A DNA stretch of 64,000 nucleotides from Eustoma russellianum (Eukaryota > Streptophyta > Magnoliopsida > Gentianales > Gentianaceae), in contig AP025049.1 of NCBI GenBank assembly GCA_036186865.1, forward strand, positions 31,946,435 through 32,010,434, in the 5' to 3' direction. The notes under the pieces were generated by a model. The model worked only from the letters and a program-made list of their open reading frames with translations. It was not told the origin of the DNA and made no database searches. The translations under genes and the position numbers were made by a program. Positions 20,206 through 31,879 of the stretch are shown here, piece after piece (position 1 is the first letter of the stretch; every line of letters begins with the position of its first letter).

Positions 20206-20483
20206 ATCTCCCCCTTTTGATGATTTTCAAAATAACTTATGCACATGATTTAAATCCTATCGCTCCCCCTTCAATTATGCATAAAAGTCTTTCTCTCTCC
20301 CCCTTAATTTATGCAATTAGTCTTTATGCATTTGAAAATCACTCAAACCCCTTTTTCTCTACAATCTCCCCCTTTTGATGATTTTCAAAATAACTTATGC
20401 ACATGATTTAAATCCTATCGCTCCCCCTTCAATTATGCATAAAAGTCTTTCTCTCTCCCCCTTAATTTATGCAATTAGTCTTT
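20168..20483. repeat. 158-bp tandem duplication across the LTR/internal junction of TRG1
   Basis: The block starting ATGCATTTGAAAATCACTC at 20168 recurs at 20326 with almost no change. It contains the last ~38 bp of the left LTR (the start of U3 on the minus strand), the polypurine tract and following sequence, so there are two copies of the tract and two potential U3 starts. Confidence 0.92.
20206..20218 (-). other. Polypurine tract of TRG1
   Basis: AAAAGGGGGAGAT on the minus strand abuts the 3' LTR, where plus-strand DNA synthesis would start. A second copy lies at 20364-20376 in the duplicated block. TRG2 has the identical tract at 48880-48892. Confidence 0.85.
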
Positions 20484-20596
20484 CTCTCTCCCCCTTAAAT
20501 CATGCTTTTTCTCCCCCTTTATTTTGAAAAGTAAATCAAAAGATGCCTGAAAAAATTATGCATTTCATATTACGTGCGTTCTTAAGGGTTATTTAT

Positions 20597-22568
20597 TCAA
20601 CCCTTTGAAACTGTCCCTTTTGGTACCCAAATTTGGGTGACCTTTCTAGGTCTTCCAAAAGGTGAGAAAGGTGATGAAAATGCAACATAGTATCCGTTGG
20701 GGGCAAATGCGTTTGGCCTTTGGCCAAGAATCCCATCATGCATATAGTATGATTTTCGTTTTTGGTTTGCATGCACGGGGAGTGATCTAGATGCATTTTT
20801 ATGATATGAATGTCGCATATGCATCAGTGGCTTTCTATATGGCATGTGATTTCTCTTTGTATGATAAGAAACACGATGTGATGAGATAAATGGTGTACTA
20901 GTCTTCTTCTCATATTTATACGGCACATAATTATATTTCGTATGAGATGAAGAAGAGATACAACGAGATGTGGGGAGAGGGGGTTTTTGCTTTATTTTAG
21001 GCGCTACGTATGCCTTTGATGTGTTTACTTTCTTAGATATAACAAACTTTGTTGGTTTGGTTGATACTTCATTTGTATCAACGTATCCCAACCCCGTTTT
21101 ATCACTGTCATGCTTTTGTGATGATATAATGCGATGCAGCATGTTGGATCCTGTATCAAACTGTTTCACCTTTTTCTCTACATCGGCATTCCTTGATTTT
21201 AATTTTGCAATCTCGGATTTCAATTCAACGTTCTCGGATGTCAATGATGAAATTTCAGATTTTAATGCATTGATGATGCATGATGACTCTTCTTTAGAAT
21301 CGTTTAATTGAGCGACAAGATTTTCGTTAGAAGATTCTAACAATTTCTTGTCTTCAATTAATCGTTTCTTTTCTTTTGCAAGAGTCTTTGAAAATTTATG
21401 CAATTCTAAATATTGACTAAATAAATCATCATATGAACATTCAGAATCGGAATCAGAGTCAGAAGATACCTCATTTGATGCTTTAGATGTAAAGCATACT
21501 TGTGCCTTGTGTTCTTCCGTATCATCAGTCTCAGAGTCGGATGTGTCACTCCAAGTGGAGGCTTTGAGCTCTTCTCCTTTGCTTAGGTTCTGAGACGAGT
21601 CTATTCTTGTTCCGATCCTTGTCAGGGTATTTGTTTGTTTGTTTCTCTTTATTAGGGCAGTCATATGATAGATGTCCAAGTTTGCCGCATTCATAGCACT
21701 TTATTTCCTTATTTTTATTTTTATGATCCTTAGATGAGGTAGACTTATGTTTAATCAATTTTCTCAATATTTTTCTTAATCTTTTAGCCATTGTGATTAA
21801 GTCCTCATCATCGGAATCTGTGTCACTATCATCTACGACGTATTCATTTGATTTAAATGCTATAGCCCTATCATTATTAGAAATGGACTCAGAATGTCTT
21901 AAAGAAAGTTTGTTTTCGTATACCTTAAGTGATACGATTAGTTCTTCCATTTTAATCGATTTGGTCTCTTTACTTTCTTCTATGGCCGTTACTTTAGGGT
22001 CCCACTCGGATGGAAGGTTTCGCAAGACCTTTTGTACTTTTTCCTGCATAGTGAAGGCTTTGCCAAGAGACTCAAGAGAATTGTAAATATTAGTCAAGCG
22101 TAAATCCATCTCAACAATAGACTCATTTGGCAATAATTTAAAGGACTCAAGTGTGGACATGAGCATATTAATTTTAGACTCTTTTACTTGACTTGTGCCT
22201 TCGTGTTTCATTTCTAAGATTCTCCACATTTCTTGTGCACTCGAACAATTCGACACATAACTAGACTCACTCTTACTTAAACCATTTAAGAGTAACTGCA
22301 TGGCCTTAGCATTCATACTCAGTTTCTTTTTATCTTCACTAGTATATTCTTGTTTAGTTTTAATAACTTCTAAAGTAACTCCGTCTACAGTGGATACATT
22401 AGATGGGACATATGGACCATCTTAAATTATTGACCAAAGATCTATATCTATAGCCATAAGAAAAAGTTTCTTCCTAAGTTTCCATTGAATAAAAGACTCA
22501 CCGTCAAAAAGTGGAGGCCTTTGGCTCGACATACCTTCTTGTTCGGTTTTGAGATTTGTGGATGCCAT
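20597..22568 (-). pseudogene. TRG1 GAG (UBN2-like, zinc knuckle, coiled coil), two lesions
   Basis: The start is the ATG at 22568-22566 (MASTNLKTEQEG), just inside the primer site; full length is about 657 codons. Order: an N-terminal retrotransposon Gag domain of the copia UBN2 type (LFDGESFIQWKLRKKL, LNGLSKSESSYVSNC, MWRILEMKHEG, VQKVLRNLPSEWDPKV), an acidic stretch, the zinc knuckle CYECGKLGHLSYDC (CX2CX4HX4C), a Ser/Asp-rich linker, a coiled coil (SSNENLVAQLNDSKEE onwards), a DKTGLGY motif, and a basic C-terminus ending RKVTQIWVPKGTVSKG then a stop. Lesions: a TAA replacing an amino acid before DGPYVPS (near 22425) and a one-base frameshift after the knuckle (about 21590). The TRG2 copy has no shift there. 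In relatives with pol, protease would follow the WVPK-type motif; here translation stops. Confidence 0.9.
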
Positions 22569-22608
22569 CTCACTGAATCGTTGGATTCCTTGTAGTGAGT
22601 ATTCCTGC

Positions 22609-22620
22609 GCTCTGATAGCA
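22609..22620 (-). other. Primer-binding site of TRG1
   Basis: TGCTATCAGAGC on the minus strand, two bases from the 5' LTR edge. It differs by one base from the initiator-Met complement TGGTATCAGAGC. Confidence 0.85.
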
Positions 22621-22622
22621 AT

Positions 22623-25600
22623 TGTAGGATCTGCAAGGCACCACTAGAAGGGGGGGGGGGTTGAATAGATGGTGCGGAAATTATGGTTTTTAAAATTTCT
22701 TTAAACCTAACCAATTCAAGTTCTAAAAACAGATTCTGTTTTCAGGACCAGTCTTAAAACGTTTTTAAAACTAGGTTAGAGGTCTCCAAAAATTATGAAA
22801 TTTTGAGAGAACTTAGCCTCAGATGTTATGAGGGTCCCCTAAAAATTTCAAATCAAAATTCAACCTTTAACCCCTTCAAAAACCGTTGGCACTCAGATTG
22901 TGCAAATCTACCAGAAACGGTAGATGGTTTTGAAAAATTAATTCCTATTTGTGTGAATGGCCAAATGATCTGAAAATTTGACCAATAACTCCTCACACAC
23001 TATATTTAAATGGGTTGAAACAGTTTTTAAAAATTCTTTTGGGAAGTAGGTCAAATACAACCAAAGTCTCAACCTTTGCAAGGCTGAAAATCAGACTGCA
23101 CTAGTCTCAGAACTTTGGACGTTTGAATGACTTATACTTGTCCAAAAGGGTTGAAACTTATGCCAAATTAACCCTAGAACGTGCAAGTATGTTTCTGGAA
23201 ATTGTTATAATTTTTGGAAATCGTTTACTATTTTTACGATCGTGAACAAAACGGATAAACAGTGCAGAAACTGAAAAGTAAATGCTGAAAGTAAATTGCA
23301 CCAAGAATTTTATACTGGTTCGGTTATAAACAACCTACTCAAGTCTTCAAGGAACACCTTCCTTGGTTCACACTAATCACACACACGCAGTACACCTTAC
23401 CACAGGGTTGATAGAGTTACACCTTAACTCCAACCCTTTACAAACCTTGTATGTCGAGTACAATTCACACGAACACCACCACCTCGCTAGGATGAAGATT
23501 GATCACACCTTGATCAATCTTTTACAAAGATGAATGAATGGTGGTTTATCTTAAGCCTATTCAAGAATGAAAGATATGAAGAACAATAGGCTTTACAAGA
23601 AGAAAGAAAGAAAGAGAATGTAGAAGAAGAAGGCTAGAACACTTTTGATCTTCCAATTTGCAACACTTGTTCTTGTTCTTGTTTTGCTCTCCTTCTCTCC
23701 ATTTTAACATGTAATGGCCGACCCCTTTGCCTTCTCCCCCTCTTGAAAATTTCCTTTTGAGTGCTTGAGAGAGTGTAAGACATCATAGTGACAATGCTTT
23801 GCTTACTTGGCATCACTCCATTGGACCATCATTTAGTCATTGCTTACTTGGCACCTCTTGATTGGCTCAATGTTGTCATCATTTGATGACATGGAAAATC
23901 TGAAATAAACACTAAATATTTGCCAAAAAATCAACCATTAAGTCATACCATAATTCACAAATTCTATCATAATGTGCAAGACACAAAATATTCTTCCTTC
24001 CATCCTCAAAAAATCGGCCATTATACTCCTTGCCATGCTGAATTTTTTAGCATGTGCAACATCCATTTTTATTCAAGATAATCCCTAATTTACTTTGATT
24101 TTTCTCATTAAAATGAATCAACAATACATGGTAAGTCTTGCTATCAATTGATGAATGAACTTGGACACAAAAAGGGGTGAAAAATTCAGCCACTATGTCT
24201 CTTGCACATGCTGAAATTTCAGCATGTGTAACATTCACTTTTTGTCCAAAATATTGCCTATTTTGCATTGATTTTTTCTTAAAACATTGAATCACCAAGT
24301 TATGGTAACTATTGCTACCACATAAGAAATGAACTTGGACACATCCAAGCTCACAAATTCGGCCACAACAATTTGTACACATGCTGAAAAATTTTCAGCA
24401 TGTGTGATATAAAATATCACCATTTATTAATTTAATTTATATTCAAATCATTTCCATTTCTTCTTCCAAATAATCACATAACAAAAGATGATGGAATATC
24501 TCACTTTCAATTGACAAAATCGGCCACCACCTTTTTAGCATGCTGAAATTTTCAGCATGTGACATAAGAGAGGTATATGTTGAATACTTACCTTTTGTAG
24601 CTTCTCTCTTTGATTTCTCAACATTGTATGATTGATCCTTGACCAATCAACATGCCAACAAGGCTCCACATGTGCTCCATCTCAGCTGTAGTAACGTTGG
24701 AATGTGTATATACATGTGCTGAAATTTATTTTTGCTAACTTTGTAAAATAGTGCACATTTAATAATACACACATGTAATATTCCAATCGACCCTTAATTT
24801 AATTATCTAGAACACTTTAAGATGTATATTATATGTAAAAAGTGTCTAGATACATGTCACATCATGGTCAAGAAAAACGTCCATGTTGAGTGCGTAGAAA
24901 ACCGAATTTTCGATATTTATCGATTACCCGATTTTTCTCTAATTTAAATTCCAACTTTTGCACATGATATATATATTATGTTATACATAATATATATAAT
25001 ATATATTTTAAATTTCAGCTCTTGGCTGATTTAAAATGGTACCATAAACATGTGACAAAAATAAAATTGGAATCTTCACATTTTGGCCTAAATGTGGGGT
25101 GATTTGTGTGTGCCAACATGGAAAGTATTTTTGGCTAATCACACCATGTGTAGCACGAAATTTTCATCAATTTTTGATGTATATGGGCTGGCCATTTAAT
25201 TATGGCAAGTACGTGACACGTTGACGAAGTTTCGGTATTCGCCCGATACGACAAATTTCGGTTTAGAACCTTTTATCGTGTCGTATTTAATTTGTCATCA
25301 CCATATCTTATATCATATGATATAAGACCTGAATATACTCATAAATATGAGTTAAGTATAGTGGTGTGACGTTAACGTACGTACGTAAGATATATAACGT
25401 GTCGGTAGTACGTTGGAATACATGTGTATGTGCCTTTTAAAAAAATCTGAAAATATAGTATATATATGTATAAAAGGCGTGTGGAATGAATGTGGGGAGG
25501 AGGAGGAGACTTTCCTTCCATAGCCATGTTGCCTTTGTGCCTCTTCCAAATGCATCTTCCTTTAATGAACTACTTAGTTTATTAAACTAAGTACTTCACT

Positions 25601-25842
25601 TAATGAACTACTTTAGTTCATTAATTGTGGCACCTGAAAATAGTATAAACTCAACAAATGTTCGCCATATGATGTAAGCTTTAATGCTTCATGGCTCGTT
25701 AGTACGGCAACATAATATATAAGCTAAATAAGGCAAGTTATCATGCACACATGTACACTTATGCACGTTTATATCTTATGCTCGTTTTTGTGCACATTTA
25801 AATCATGCATTTGAAAATCACTCAAACCCCTTTTTCTCTACA
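22623..25842 (-). repeat. 5' LTR of TRG1
   Basis: Near-identical to the left LTR over its full length, including the palindrome array and a G-tract of 11 (22650-22660). It is the promoter-bearing copy for the minus-strand gag. It differs by scattered substitutions, for example the first palindrome is damaged (TTTTTTAGCATG). Confidence 0.93.
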
Positions 25843-25847
25843 GACTT
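25843..25847. repeat. Target-site duplication of TRG1 (right copy)
   Basis: GACTT, identical to 16982-16986 at the other end. Removing TRG1 and one copy joins the two LINE copy C parts in the order seen in LINE copy A. Confidence 0.92.
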
Positions 25848-27459
25848 GATTAGGGGATGTGTAAGTGAGCTATGGAAAGATCTAATGCCACGGAGCTTCG
25901 CACTAAAGGCGGGAGAGTACGCGAAGTATAAGATTGTGTACTAGGATGCATCATTGCATGCTGGGCAAGGTAATGAGCCGCCATGTTCGCCTCTCTATAG
26001 ATATGTAGGAAGTCCAATCGGTGGAGATGTGTCAGTGTATGGAGCATGCAAAAAAATACAAAAGACCAAATACCACTGATTGTAACTCCGCATTAAGAGG
26101 GTTACATGGTGGGAGTCGAAAGGAGAGTGCACCCACACATGATCCCGCATGATCCCGCAAAATTGCACCCCCTGAACTATAGTATCTGTCTACTGCTGCA
26201 TCAGTATTTAATTTAAATTTGCCCATTAATGGTGTGTGCCATCGCACCAACATGGGGCGTGGCGGCCGAGGCAAGGGAAACCAAACATATTGAGGTATAG
26301 AGCCAGCCGCTAACTTGGACCCAACCATCATTTTACTCCGAGTAGTTATATCGTAGGTAATCAAACCCCGAAGAGAGACCATAGAAAAAGTACCTTGATC
26401 ACCATAGATCAACGATGCATAAGTGCGCCATATATTGTACACGATGATCGATGGGATGACTAATTTTAAAACCCCCGATAGGGAAAAGGTAGAAGACCGA
26501 TACCACCATGAGAGAAGATATTGGCGAAGATGTAATGAGGATAGAAGGGGGCAGTGTAATTCACTAGCAAAGTAATACCATAGGGGACTTATACGTGAGC
26601 AATAAATAAAAATGTGATCCACCTCGGCTGACGAAACTTTGCAAAAAGGGCATTGTGTGGGCCTCGAAGCAATGTAGGTGCCAATATAATCTTGAAATGG
26701 TAAAGCCGAATGAAAAATCCGCCACAGAAAAATTTGAGTGACAGGAGAATGATGTTTTAACCATATGAATTTCGCAGAGATCAGTGTTGGACTGGATATT
26801 CGGCATACCTCATATGCAGATCTCAAGGAAAACTCGCCTGATGTTGTGGGTAGCCAGCTGAGATGGGCATCATGATCTGCTGTCTGAGCAAGGCAGAGGG
26901 GTCAATGCGACATATTATCTTCCAAATGGCGAGTCAGGAAGTCTAGGAGTATAATCTCCGCGTCTACCATATTTCACATGCATGTACTTGCTCTAGAGGG
27001 TAGAGTGCTGCTGATATGACCACCATATACGACAATGATAGGCTTGTTGTAGAGCATTTAAATCACGTAATCCAAGTCCGCCCTCCGCGCATGGCTTGGT
27101 AATTTGAGCCCAGGAAACCCAGTGATGCCGTCGGCCCAGAGGAAAGACGCCATTTTTCGATTAATGATTTTAATCACAGACTTAGGAAGAGCACCAGTAG
27201 CTAGAATATGTAAAGGAAGTGTCGAGATGACTGTGCGAAGTAAAACCAGACGGCCAGCGGTAGATAGTAGGCGAGAATGCCATCCCTGAAGGCGATCATC
27301 TACATGCTGTAATAAGGTAGTGCAGTAGCGAGAACGATTGATACCTTTATGTAGATATGATCCAAGGTATCTAAATGGTAGATTTGATCAGTGCATATTT
27401 AGGATACCCGCAAGCCTTCGTTGCTGATGAATCGATATTGAAGCTGATGAGTCAAATAC
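25848..27459 (-). pseudogene. LINE copy C ORF2 remnant (part 2 of 2)
   Basis: Minus-strand text follows copy A closely. Late RT block LPFRYLGSYLHKGINRSRYC (about 27320-27390), then a region with several stops. The frame 26826-26032 has the zinc segment CPFCKVSSAEVDHIFIYC and RNase H with LNTDAAVDRYYSSGGAILRD and NAELQSVVFGLLYF. A further frame from 26047 has YREANMAAHYLAQHAM and ends HIP* at 25850. The two frames overlap near 26040, where sequence has been lost: the third RNase H motif (ETDC in copy A) is missing. His again occupies the fourth catalytic position. The 5' limit near 27460 coincides with the edge of the copia LTR, so the LINE was probably cut by that insertion and its start lies outside the window. 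Confidence 0.88.
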
Positions 27460-27588
27460 TGTAATCTTATCTCTTTATTTATATCGGCATTATATCCTTG
27501 TATTATATATATATGATGTTATACAAAGCATTTGACTCAATGAAAAACGACTTTCAATCACGAAATACGTGTCTAACATGGTATCAGA
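27460..27588 (+). repeat. 5' LTR of the copia element
   Basis: It ends with GTGTCTAACA and contains a TATATATATATGATG TATA-like region and CAATGAAAAACGA, typical of short copia LTRs (about 130 bp). The start TGTAATC at 27460 is chosen because LINE similarity fades there; it could be slightly earlier. Confidence 0.6.
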
Positions 27589-27600
27589 GCGAGTTTAATA
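27589..27600 (+). other. Primer-binding site of the copia element
   Basis: TGGTATCAGAGC, a perfect match to the canonical plant initiator-Met site, immediately after the LTR end AACA. Confidence 0.92.
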
Positions 27601-28840
27601 CTTGAGAAGTCGATACGAACTCCTCACCGTCCGAATGACACACCGAAAAAACCCCGGTACCCATTGGGAAATAGCTTCCGAAACACCCACTACATTATAG
27701 ACAACCAAACAGCCAATAAAAAGAGACACAATCAAATGCAGAACGATTGGGAATTAGAGAAATCTCATCACAGCCCACACTACTTCCTCAACCAATCCGA
27801 CCATAAACCAAGCATTAGACCAATCACCATTAACCTACCGAAACAACGGAACAAAGTATATGAAATACAAGTGAAAATTCAGAAACCAAGACAAATCAAA
27901 GTAACTTCCTCGTTGAATTCTTGGTGCAACTCGCAAATTTGCTTTGTTAGAGTCTCAGCTCACAACAACTTGCAACAAACTCAAAAAATCTTACCAAAGG
28001 AGTAATACTCAACGTCAAAAATAAAGAACTATGGGCAACAGTGATCCAAAAAGCAATCAGAGGTAGGGATGGAGTGCTCACCTCATAGGGGTTCCTCTAC
28101 CCCCCCCCCACCATCAAGAAACCCGAATTATGCAAGATGGGAACAAGATGACTATCTATTCATGTGGTTGATTCAAAATATCGAATCACACCTTGTGACT
28201 AATGTGTCTAAGTACCCAATGACTAAAGCTCTTTCGAACAGGCTAGCAATTACATATAGATGTTGCACAGACTCCCTGTAAGTTTTCAACTTGCAAAAGA
28301 AAGCAAATACCCTAAGGTAGGGAACAAACACACTTGAAGAAGTCTGGAACAAGTTCCGATCAATTCGGATGGCAATAGATTAAATGACTCAAACCCAATA
28401 AAGGACCCCGAGAACATTGAGATATTACAACAAAAAAGTTCCAGAGCAACGGCTATTCCAACTGATGACAGCCATTGACGGCAAATTTGAGCCAGCAAAG
28501 CAAGAAATCCTAAATGGAGAGCCATTCCCACCAATGGAGGTGGCGTACAAGCTTATCCAAAGAGAAGAAGCCATAATATAGATGTTGATGTCTAACCGTT
28601 CAACAAGGAGTGACACAATGTTGGGATTAGGATTTGGGTTGGCCACACAAAACACGGCCAATAGAGGCCAGTGAGGACCATCTCGGCCGATGGGACAATG
28701 CCTAGATTCCTCTTCATCATGTCCAGTAGATAGAGAGGACAAAACCCATCTCATGTGCTCTCATTGTGGATAGAGGACACACACAAAAGAATCCTATTTT
28801 TTACTAGTGGGATGTCAATAGTGGTGGAATGGCCTGCACT
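27601..28840 (+). pseudogene. Copia gag remnant with zinc knuckle
   Basis: No long single frame survives. Recognisable blocks in order: WATVIQKAIRGRDG (about 28030), then RWEQDDYLFMWLIQNIESHL (about 28137-28197) of the UBN2 domain, then DGKFEPAKQEILNGEPFPPM and AYKLIQREEA (about 28470-28570). A knuckle remnant, CSHCG followed by HTKESYFLLVGCQ and WWNG, lies at about 28755-28835. Stops and shifts separate them and about 150 codons of the middle of gag look lost. A run of nine or ten C at 28101-28110 marks the poly-Pro segment of the protein. Confidence 0.75.
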
Positions 28841-29201
28841 CATCTAGGCAGACCACTATCGGATGAGGGGAAGCGGATGTTGGCATCCCAAAACACACCG
28901 TTAGTGTCAAGACAATTCCACTAGCAGCAGTTGTCACACCAATGGATGAGAAGAGATGGCAATCAGCTAGGGCGAGAAGACGGATATATTGAAGAAGGAG
29001 GAGAAGAGTTGAAAAAGATGGAGAAGGCGGCCGAGACCCTATGTAGAGGTAGGGTTGGGGAATTTCACCCCAGCCTATTTTTTTGTATCCTCATTTTATT
29101 AAAAGCTCACCTGCACCCCTAAGTTTTATAGAATTACAAGTCAGCATAAAACACTTACTAAATTTACAGAAGAACCCCTCACCTTATCCAAATCTACAGA
29201 T

Positions 29202-30333
29202 TTATCCTAGAGTTCTCATGCACCACACATAACTACAAAACCCTGATAACTCATGCAAGTCCACCACATGGACCTTTGATTGCAGAGCAACTGACAATAT
29301 GACCAATGATCCCGCTGACTTCATACATATTTCAAAAACCTTGAGAAACCATATTGAAATGGTGGATGGTGAACTTGTCCCAGTACATGGCACGAGATCA
29401 ATATGAGATTTCCCTAGCATGCGATTAGATAACTGTTTATATATTCTTACATTGTCCTTCAAATTGTTATCCCTTAGTGATGTAACTAAAGAGTTCAATT
29501 GTGTTGTAGGACATACATAAAAAGGAGGTCATTAGACGTGCCACAAAGTGTAGGGCCAGTACTACGTTGATGAGGTTGCTTAGTAGGGTCGATCTATGTT
29601 CGCTCACGGGACAGTCAACTGATAGCTGTGGCTATGGCATTAGCGTCTAGGTCACCCTCATTTAGTCATCTGAAGTTTTTATTTCTTAGTTTGTTTACAA
29701 ATAAAACAATTCCTATACATTGTAAAACATGTTTTCATGCTAAAAGTAACCACATTACGCTTTGCTAAACAATACTCAAGTTCACATGATGTTTCTCTTG
29801 CGCATTCAGACATTTATAGACCGGCACATGTGTCAAATCATAGTAAGTTTCAGTATTTTATATTGTTCATCGATGACTACTCTAAAATAACCTGGGTGTA
29901 CTTCTTAAAAAATATATCGGAAGTTCCACAAAACTTTGACCATTTTTTTCACCTTGTTGAAACCCAATATAACACGCATATTAAGATTCATCGATCAAAT
30001 AATGGACAAAAATATGTGCCTCTAGAAACATTCTTCCAAGATAATAGACTGATCCACCAAACAACATGCACACATACACCACAACAAAACTTGGATAGCT
30101 GAAAGAAAAACCCACTGAAATGGCACGAGCCATGATGTTTGAGTCCCATATACCAAAACATTTATGGCCAAAAGCTGTAGCCACTTCCGTATTCCTCTTA
30201 AACCGAATCTCCAGAAAAGTCCTTAACAATAAAACTCCACTGCAAATGTTATCTACGCAAGTGGTTATTACGCCCATCCTTACTCTTCCTTCCGTTCTTT
30301 GGATATTCTAGGTTTGTTCATATCTGTAAACTT
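29202..30333 (+). pseudogene. Copia protease and integrase remnant
   Basis: Protease: WTFDCRATDNMTNDPADF at about 29268, where the catalytic D-S-G-A-T-D has become D-C-R-A-T-D, followed by VDGELVPVHGTRS and LSFKLLSLSDVTKEFNCVV. The pre-integrase zinc region, SPSFSHLKFLFLSLF and CKTCFHAKSNH, lies at about 29655-29755. Integrase core: LAHSDIYRPAHVSNHSKFQY (first Asp), FIDDYSKITWVYFL, IHRSNNGQKY (second Asp replaced by Asn), TPQQNLDS* (frameshift at the third acidic residue), then MARAMMFESHIPKHLWPKAV and LLNRISRK. The text breaks off in the FGYSRFVHI-type block at the TRG3 edge. Clearly dead. Confidence 0.85.
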
Positions 30334-31879
30334 TATAGGACCTGTATAGCACTACTAGAAGGGGAGGGGGTTTAAATAGTGAGTGCGGAAAAAATGTATT
30401 TAAGAACTTTTTAAACCCAATAACTCACTTCTGAAAACATATTCTGCTTTCAGATCCTGATTTGGATTAACTAGTTGACCACGTTGTAGAACTCTAAAAA
30501 TCGTGACATTTGGTGACAATGTGATCTCTGATGTTATTAATGCTCACAACAATTTCAGATTAAAATTCTAAGTGTAACCCCTTGAAATACCGTTTTTGCA
30601 CAGATTGTATCAATCTGCCAGAAATTGTACTTCAAAATGAAAAATTTATTCCTATTAATTGACAATTTTAAATGACCTGAAAAATTTATGATGTGACCCT
30701 TAGGATGTGTACTTTAATGGGTTGAAACAAGTCTTCAAAACTCTATTGGTAAGTATGGTAACCACATTGATGTTCTCAACCTTTATAGATATGAGAATCA
30801 GATTGCACTAGTCTCAGAACTATGAATCTTTGACTAACTTATACTTATCCAAATTGGATGAAACTTGTCCAAAATGAAAGCTAAGATGTGTGGCTATGTT
30901 TCTGCAAAAAGTTTGGGATTTTTGGAAAAGGTTTGCTATTTTTTCAATGAGTATTAAAATGATGCAGAAAACCGAAAACTGAAAGTAAATAGCACCAAAA
31001 TTTTTATATTGGTTCAGTCAGATTGACCTACTCCAGTCTTTGAAGAAACCTTCCTCGATATTCACTAGTCACAAATAACACCTTCATATAAGGGGGACTA
31101 GAGTTAAACACCAACTCCATCCTTTTACAATTAAACAAACAAAAACAACAACATGAACACCACCACCGAACAAATGAAGGTTTGATCACACCTTGATAAA
31201 CATTGTACAAGAGATGAACGTATGTAGTTGGTATGAACAAAGCCTATATAGTATATGGAAGATAAGTATGATAGTCTTGAGGCTAAGAGAAAGAGAAAAG
31301 AATAAGAGAAGAAGAGAATAGTCTTGCTTGATCTTGAAAGAATATGAACTTTGGCTTGGCTTAGTTTGAATCATCTTGCCCCCTTTTCATAGTTGAATGG
31401 CACGGCCCCATTGCCGACCTCTCCCCTTGAAATTTATCTTGAATGCCTTAGAAGATTGCCTTGTATAATATGCTGACACGCCCTTGCTTACTTGGCGAAA
31501 TATGATTGAACGAACGACTTCTCTTCGCCTAGTTGTCACTCCATGATTGGCTATCGTTATCCACCTTGGGTCTCCATAAAATGATTTGGAAATTCAACCA
31601 AAAATATGAAACATATACTCAAATACACGCAAGTTAAGTTTAATCACTGAAGATGTGATTGCCCCACAATTTTGGAAGGAAATCGGAAGACAATCAAGGA
31701 CAAACATCGGACAACATTAACCATGTGCTGAAATTTCAGCACTTGTTTGATTTTGAAACATTTCCATGTGTGTCTTGCCTTCTTCAATATCACCAATCAC
31801 ATGTGGCTTATCCTTCACCAATCAAAGTGCCAAACATGCTCCACCTAGGCTCCAAATGATGTGTAAGTGGCATGTATAC
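30334..31879 (-). repeat. TRG3: LTR of the TRG family, part 1
   Basis: It begins TATAGGACCTGTATAGCACTACTAGAAGG (TG of the usual TGTAGGACC changed to TA) and follows the TRG LTR pattern: a GAGGGGG tract, the GTGCGGAAAA and CAGATTGTATCAATCTGCC blocks, and one palindrome GTGCTGAAATTTCAGCAC. It stops at 31879 where TRG2 begins and resumes at 58060. TATAC at 31875-31879 is the TRG2 target duplication. It is more diverged than the TRG1 LTRs, so older. Confidence 0.85.

Larger units (their letters stand above)
16987..25842 (-). mobile_element. TRG1: complete gag-only LTR element (TR-GAG-like, copia type)
   Basis: Two near-identical LTRs (16987-20205 and 22623-25842, 3219 and 3220 bp) flank only 2417 bp. 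The element is bounded by GACTT at 16982-16986 and 25843-25847, a perfect 5-bp target-site duplication inside LINE copy C. On the minus strand the order is LTR, primer-binding site, gag, polypurine tract, LTR. There is no protease, integrase, RT or RNase H, so it must rely on enzymes supplied by another copia element. Related copies in the window are TRG2, TRG3 and a solo LTR. The gag text points to a copia ancestor with a long coiled-coil Gag, as in the SIRE-type lineages. Confidence 0.92.
27460..30333 (+). mobile_element. Ty1/copia element, 5' half, decayed
   Basis: Order on the plus strand: short LTR, primer-binding site, gag, zinc knuckle, protease, pre-integrase zinc region, integrase core. 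RT, RNase H and the 3' LTR are not in the window, because the integrase is cut at 30334 by TRG3. The remainder should lie beyond base 64000 if the nesting is read correctly. Confidence 0.82.

Noticed and set aside
27664..28005. 113-codon plus-strand frame as an independent gene
   Set aside because: It lies between the copia primer site and recognisable gag blocks, so it is decayed copia gag leader.
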